A stretch of 32,675 nt of DNA from the NCBI GenBank assembly GCA_028823105.1, contig JAPKCC010000032.1, positions 1 to 32,675 on the forward strand. Direction: 5' to 3'. Every line of letters starts with the position of its first letter. Positions within the stretch are counted from its first letter, which is position 1. Below are positions 29,304-32,675 of this stretch, piece by piece. Made by a program: the position numbers and the translations under genes. This DNA is from Phycisphaerales bacterium (GTDB lineage: Bacteria; Planctomycetota; Phycisphaerae; Phycisphaerales; SM1A02). The notes under the pieces are model-generated. The model was not told the origin of the DNA. It ran no database searches and saw only the letters and a list, made by a program, of their open reading frames with translations.

Positions 29304-30632
29304 ATGCGATTCGATCGCCTCATCTGCCTCATCCGCACCGTCGTCATCCCGATCGGCCTCGCCACCGCCGCGAATGTCGCCACGGCCGCGGTTGACGACA
29401 AGGGAATCGTCGTCTGGAACAATACCGCGTTCGGACAGGCCGCAGAGCCAACATCGAATAACGCGTGGAAGGAGTTCAAAGATTTCATCGCTGATCCCGC
29501 CGCTGGGCTCGGCGGCACGATCTACAAGGACTGCAGCGACGGGTACTTCATTCACTACACCGATGGATTCACCGCCGCGATCAGGTACTTCGCGGGGCTC
29601 CCGACCACCGTCCGGGTATCGCCCGGATTCTCCATGATCGGGTGCACCGATCCCGACTGCGGCGTGGTGAACGCCCAAGCCATCGTCAATTACGTTGCAA
29701 ACCTCGATTCGTCTGATGCGAACTATCTCGCCTCGAAACTCGACGGCCACCTCGAAATGTGGATCGACTTCGAACCTACGACTCCCGCAGACGTCCCGGT
29801 CTACTTCACCGCACTGCAGACGATCCGCGGCATCGTCGATGCCCACAACGCCTCACGGGGTGCCAGACTACAGATCAGTCTCACGGCGTTTCTACCCATG
29901 CGACTCCACTCATCGACCCCTGACGATTTTCGTCTCCCTTGCCCACTGCCCGACGGGACCACCGAGTTGATGTATGTGTCGGACTGCCTCCAAACGCACT
30001 ATCTCGACGCCTCGATCCTGATGGCCTATCGGAATACCGCGTGCTACGAAACATCGTGCCATGCCCTCACCGATGGGAGCACCTGTCTTAGCTGCTGGAA
30101 TTCGCAGTCACACGACATGCATGGCTGCTTCGGAATGCTCGCGTGGTCCACGGTCTTCGCGGAAGGCGCGGCGGGCGGAAGCGGCGAGTTTTCCATCGCG
30201 ATCGAAACAGATCCGACGGTGGGCTCCGCCTGGGAGATCTCGTTTGGACAGCCCAACCTCCGCGGCAACATCGCCTACCTCGATTCCCAGGTGGATCTCA
30301 CGATCACGACGCTGCAGGGAAGCTCGTATGCGTCCTCACTCGCCCAAAATCCGGTCGTGGTCCACGATTACGAACACTTCTTCTGCTTCATGAATAATCA
30401 AATGCCAAAGGGCTTCACGGTCGATTGCCCCACCGGAACCGCGACGACGTGTGATCCGACCATGTCCTTCGAGCACGCCGATCTCAATTACGACGGAATC
30501 GTCAGCGCCGCCGATCTCGCGATCATCCATGCCGCGATGGGAAGCTGCGAAGGTGATCTCGACGGGAACGGATTCGTGGACGGTGGCGACGTCGGCATCC
30601 TGATCGGCGCCTGGGGCCCCTGTCTTCCCTGA
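29304..30632 (+). CDS. Secreted dockerin-type protein of unknown family
   Basis: A 442-residue exported protein with a signal peptide (1-29). I do not recognise the main domain (about 31-380). Strand-like segments HLEMWIDFEP (149-158), ARLQISLTAFLP (187-198), DASILMAYRN (235-244) and EFSIAIETDP (295-304) follow one another as in a TIM barrel. D155/E157 and the Met-Ala-Tyr strand recall GH18-like folds, but this is weak. Eight or more cysteines (for example 114, 119, 247, 252, 261, 264, 275) suggest disulfides and an extracellular location. Dockerin-like loops close the protein (DLNYDGIVSAADLAIIHAAM and DLDGNGFVDGGDVGILIGAW, 393-437) with C415 and C440. The ATG at 29304 is preceded by GGAG eight bases away; a longer frame from 29121 only crosses the duplicated leader. 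It is followed by the phosphatase gene after 24 nt. Confidence 0.8.
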   Translation: MRFDRLICLIRTVVIPIGLATAANVATAAVDDKGIVVWNNTAFGQAAEPTSNNAWKEFKDFIADPAAGLGGTIYKDCSDGYFIHYTDGFTAAIRYFAGLPTTVRVSPGFSMIGCTDPDCGVVNAQAIVNYVANLDSSDANYLASKLDGHLEMWIDFEPTTPADVPVYFTALQTIRGIVDAHNASRGARLQISLTAFLPMRLHSSTPDDFRLPCPLPDGTTELMYVSDCLQTHYLDASILMAYRNTACYETSCHALTDGSTCLSCWNSQSHDMHGCFGMLAWSTVFAEGAAGGSGEFSIAIETDPTVGSAWEISFGQPNLRGNIAYLDSQVDLTITTLQGSSYASSLAQNPVVVHDYEHFFCFMNNQMPKGFTVDCPTGTATTCDPTMSFEHADLNYDGIVSAADLAIIHAAMGSCEGDLDGNGFVDGGDVGILIGAWGPCLP

Positions 30633-30656
30633 ACCGACGCCTCGAAGAGAGAAATC

Positions 30657-31160
30657 ATGGGCGACCATCAACTCGAACTGCTTCTCCTCCGACATGCGAA
30701 GAGCTCCTGGGACGTCCCGGGCCTCGCCGATCATGATCGCCCATTGAACCCGCGGGGAATCCAGGCGGCAGCCAGGATGGGACGCTTCTGCGTCGAGTCG
30801 GGCCTTCGTCCCGATCGAATCGTCGCATCGGATTCGTGCCGGACCTCTGAGACCGTCGATCGACTCTTAGAGGCCACCGGATGGTCGATCCCCGTTCTTC
30901 GGACCCAAGATCTCTACCTGGCCACGCCGGAGACGATCGCTTCGATCATCGCCACCTCCGCCGCAGATGTCCGACGCCTTCTTGTCGTCGCGCACAACCC
31001 GGGAATCGAAGCGTTCTCAAGCGATCTCGCGGGACGACCACTCCGATGCCCGACCGCGACGCTCTCGAGTTTCCGGATCGACGCTTCGGACTGGTCTTGC
31101 TGGGCCGATGGGGATATCGAACATCTCGGAACCTGGCGACCGAAGGAACTCGATGACTAG
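30657..31160 (+). CDS. sixA: SixA-like phosphohistidine phosphatase (histidine phosphatase superfamily)
   Basis: A 167-residue protein of the length and pattern of SixA: LLLLRHAKSSWD (9-20, the RHA motif with the catalytic His), DHDRPLNPRG (25-34), ASDSCRTSET (57-66) and VVAHNPGIE (109-117). SixA removes phosphate from histidine in phosphorelay domains in E. coli; many bacterial relatives have unknown targets. There is no signal peptide. It starts 24 nt after the upstream secreted protein and may share its transcript. Its TAG overlaps the stop of the convergent transporter gene within the sequence CTAG. The gene symbol is by family only. Confidence 0.85.
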   Translation: MGDHQLELLLLRHAKSSWDVPGLADHDRPLNPRGIQAAARMGRFCVESGLRPDRIVASDSCRTSETVDRLLEATGWSIPVLRTQDLYLATPETIASIIATSAADVRRLLVVAHNPGIEAFSSDLAGRPLRCPTATLSSFRIDASDWSCWADGDIEHLGTWRPKELDD

Positions 31161-32675
31161 GCAGGGGGCTCGCGCGGCTCCGCAGTCTGTGAGCTTTTTG
31201 GCGTCCACCACAATGCCGCGATGGTCGCCAACGACGCGACGAGCCCGGCGATGATGAATCCCCACCCGATCCCGCGAGCGATCTCCGCGCGAACGAATGC
31301 GACGCATGCCTCGGGCGCTGATTCCACCAATTCCGCCAGTTCCTTGAGATTGCCTCGCGACGCCCGCGCGAGAAGCTCCGGATCGACGTCCGCACAGATG
31401 TTGGCCCCGTCTCCCGGCGATCGACGGCTCACGACCCCGATCACCGAGGTGGTCAACGCGATCCCCAACGTCGAACCGACCATGCGGAACGTCTGAAGGA
31501 CGCCGGACGCCTGGCCCCGATTCTCGCCTTCGTTCCGGCTCATGCCATCCGTGTTGGACGGCATGTTCACGAATGGAATTGCAGTTCCGAGCAAGATCAT
31601 CGCGGCGATCAGCAATCCCATCGACTCAAGAATCGCGCCGACCCCAAGTAGCACGACGGCGGATGAGGCTGCTATGGCCGCGGGAACGGCGAGCCGTCGA
31701 ACCCCGAAGCGGTCGTAGAGTCGACCCGAGACCTGCACGAACAACAACACCGGAATCATCAGCGGCAACGTCGCAATACCGGCCTGCTCCGGATTCAATT
31801 GGAAGGTCGACTGCAACATCACGGAGAGCTGGATGACGGTTCCGGTGAGGGCGAACTGCATCAGCCCCAGCATGAGCGCGTCGGCGAGGAACCCGCGATC
31901 GCGCAACAGGTCGAGATGGAAGACCGGGTCGTGCACACGTGCCTGCCGACGGAGGAACATCGTCAGACCCAAGAGCCCTCCAAAGATCATCCCGAGCACC
32001 AGCGGCTGATCGAGCCCCCACGAACCGGCCTGCTGTACGCCCCCGATCAACAAGGGAAGTGACACCACCAGCATCACCACGCTGAGGGCATCAATCCGGC
32101 GTTCTGCAGAGCGAATCGCCGGAGGTTTTGCGATGGCGGCCAGCACCAGCGCCAGTGCCGCGATCGGCAGATTGATGAAGAAGATCCAATGCCAGCCGAA
32201 CCGATCGGTGATCACGCCCCCAAGCACCGGCCCAATCGCCAGCGAGAGCATGGAGATTCCGATGTAGATCCCCATGGTCCGGCCCTCTCGGCCCGGCGTC
32301 GCGGTGGAGATGACAATGGCGCTTGACGCAGGCTGCATCAGCACCGCGCCCACCGCTTGAAGGACGCGAGCCGAAACCAACATCCAGCCGGAAGTCGACA
32401 GGCCACACCAGAGACTGGCTCCCGCGAAGATCACCACCCCGATCGAGAACGCTCGGTTCTTACCGATCATGTCGCCGACCCGTCCGCCCAGCGCGATCAA
32501 GGTGGCCATCGCGAGGAGATAGGCGTTCACGACCCACGCCAGACTCGATTCACCGAGTCCGAGATCACGGCCGATCGCGGCCAGTGCGACGCCGACCACC
32601 GTCGTATCCATCATGATCATGGACAGCGACCCGGTCATGGCCACCAGGATGAGCATGCGGCGTCGAGCGGAAAGC
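31157..32675 (-). CDS. MFS transporter, DHA2/EmrB-QacA type, 5' partial
   Basis: A 14-helix major facilitator, about 505 residues visible. The frame is still open at the right edge (LSARRR before the first internal Met), so the N-terminus is probably outside the window. Family landmarks are MDTTVVGVALAAIGRDLG, the motif-A-like GGRVGDMIGKNRAFSIG, ARVLQAVGAVLMQP, and GPVLGGVITDRFGWHWIFFI (motif C then D), all in the order expected for EmrB/QacA drug-proton antiporters. Substrate is unknown; export of drugs or metabolites is the family norm. A periplasmic loop late in the protein (about 420-460) contains two Cys. It converges on the SixA gene with a 4-nt overlap. Confidence 0.9.
   Translation of the reverse strand, partial: LSARRRMLILVAMTGSLSMIMMDTTVVGVALAAIGRDLGLGESSLAWVVNAYLLAMATLIALGGRVGDMIGKNRAFSIGVVIFAGASLWCGLSTSGWMLVSARVLQAVGAVLMQPASSAIVISTATPGREGRTMGIYIGISMLSLAIGPVLGGVITDRFGWHWIFFINLPIAALALVLAAIAKPPAIRSAERRIDALSVVMLVVSLPLLIGGVQQAGSWGLDQPLVLGMIFGGLLGLTMFLRRQARVHDPVFHLDLLRDRGFLADALMLGLMQFALTGTVIQLSVMLQSTFQLNPEQAGIATLPLMIPVLLFVQVSGRLYDRFGVRRLAVPAAIAASSAVVLLGVGAILESMGLLIAAMILLGTAIPFVNMPSNTDGMSRNEGENRGQASGVLQTFRMVGSTLGIALTTSVIGVVSRRSPGDGANICADVDPELLARASRGNLKELAELVESAPEACVAFVRAEIARGIGWGFIIAGLVASLATIAALWWTPKSSQTAEPREPPA

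Noticed and set aside
1-32675. tRNA, rRNA and riboswitch search by eye
   Set aside because: No cloverleaf-like or rRNA-like stretch and no known riboswitch core was recognised; a covariance-model search could still find small RNAs.

Overview
The window looks like a chromosomal segment of a planctomycete, most probably class Phycisphaerae. The sequence is GC-rich. It carries a DUF1549/DUF1553 gene next to a DUF1501 gene, a pairing typical of planctomycetes. It also carries a short PEP-CTERM protein ending VPAPG...GRRRRR and six secreted proteins with dockerin-like calcium-loop repeats of the type DLNGDxxVDGADLGLLIGxWG, a combination familiar from Phycisphaerales. The assignment rests on gene content; no rRNA, tRNA, CRISPR array, transposase or phage gene was seen.

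Layout. 1-4479 (+): three overlapping genes (DUF1549/DUF1553 protein cut by the left edge, Tat-type DUF1501 protein, membrane zinc-ribbon protein), then a decayed copy of the last gene's tail. 4814-7844 (-): two secreted dockerin proteins, one a GH16-like glucanase. 8302-10359 (+): a divergently transcribed clan GH-A glycosidase with a dockerin, closed by a strong terminator. 10522-11897: a small PH-like membrane protein (+) converging on a PEP-CTERM protein (-) across a 10-bp tandem repeat and a bidirectional terminator. 12149-15353 (-): a YHYH-domain protein with a polyglycine tract, a redoxin, and a cytochrome c/copper-monooxygenase-like protein that seems to have lost its copper ligands. 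15520-17000 (-): an ECF sigma factor coupled to a probable anti-sigma factor. 17139-18131 (+): an HSL-family esterase. 18278-20548 (-): an S9 peptidase. 20669-25296 (-): a sulfatase fused to a C-terminal bicupin, overlapping the start of a GH29 fucosidase. 25421-27565 (+): a GSDH-type beta-propeller with a carbohydrate-binding-like insert and dockerin. 27862-28968 (+): a cupin_8/JmjC-like gene lying between two copies of a duplicated segment. 29304-30632 (+): an unrecognised secreted dockerin protein. 30657-31160 (+): SixA-like phosphatase. 31157-32675 (-): a DHA2-type MFS transporter cut by the right edge.

How it fits together. Much of the window encodes exported proteins for handling complex, probably sulfated, polysaccharides: GH16-like, GH-A, GH29, sulfatase and a sugar-dehydrogenase-like propeller, with the esterase and S9 peptidase as possible accessories. 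The dockerin-like modules are bracketed by cysteines and recur in six otherwise unrelated proteins, so they probably act as a shared sorting or anchoring tag; no cohesin is visible here. The most unusual points are the sulfatase-bicupin fusion coupled to a fucosidase, the duplicated segment around the JmjC-like gene with a 55-bp identical non-coding core, the non-canonical metal site of that JmjC-like protein, and the apparently copper-free monooxygenase homologue.
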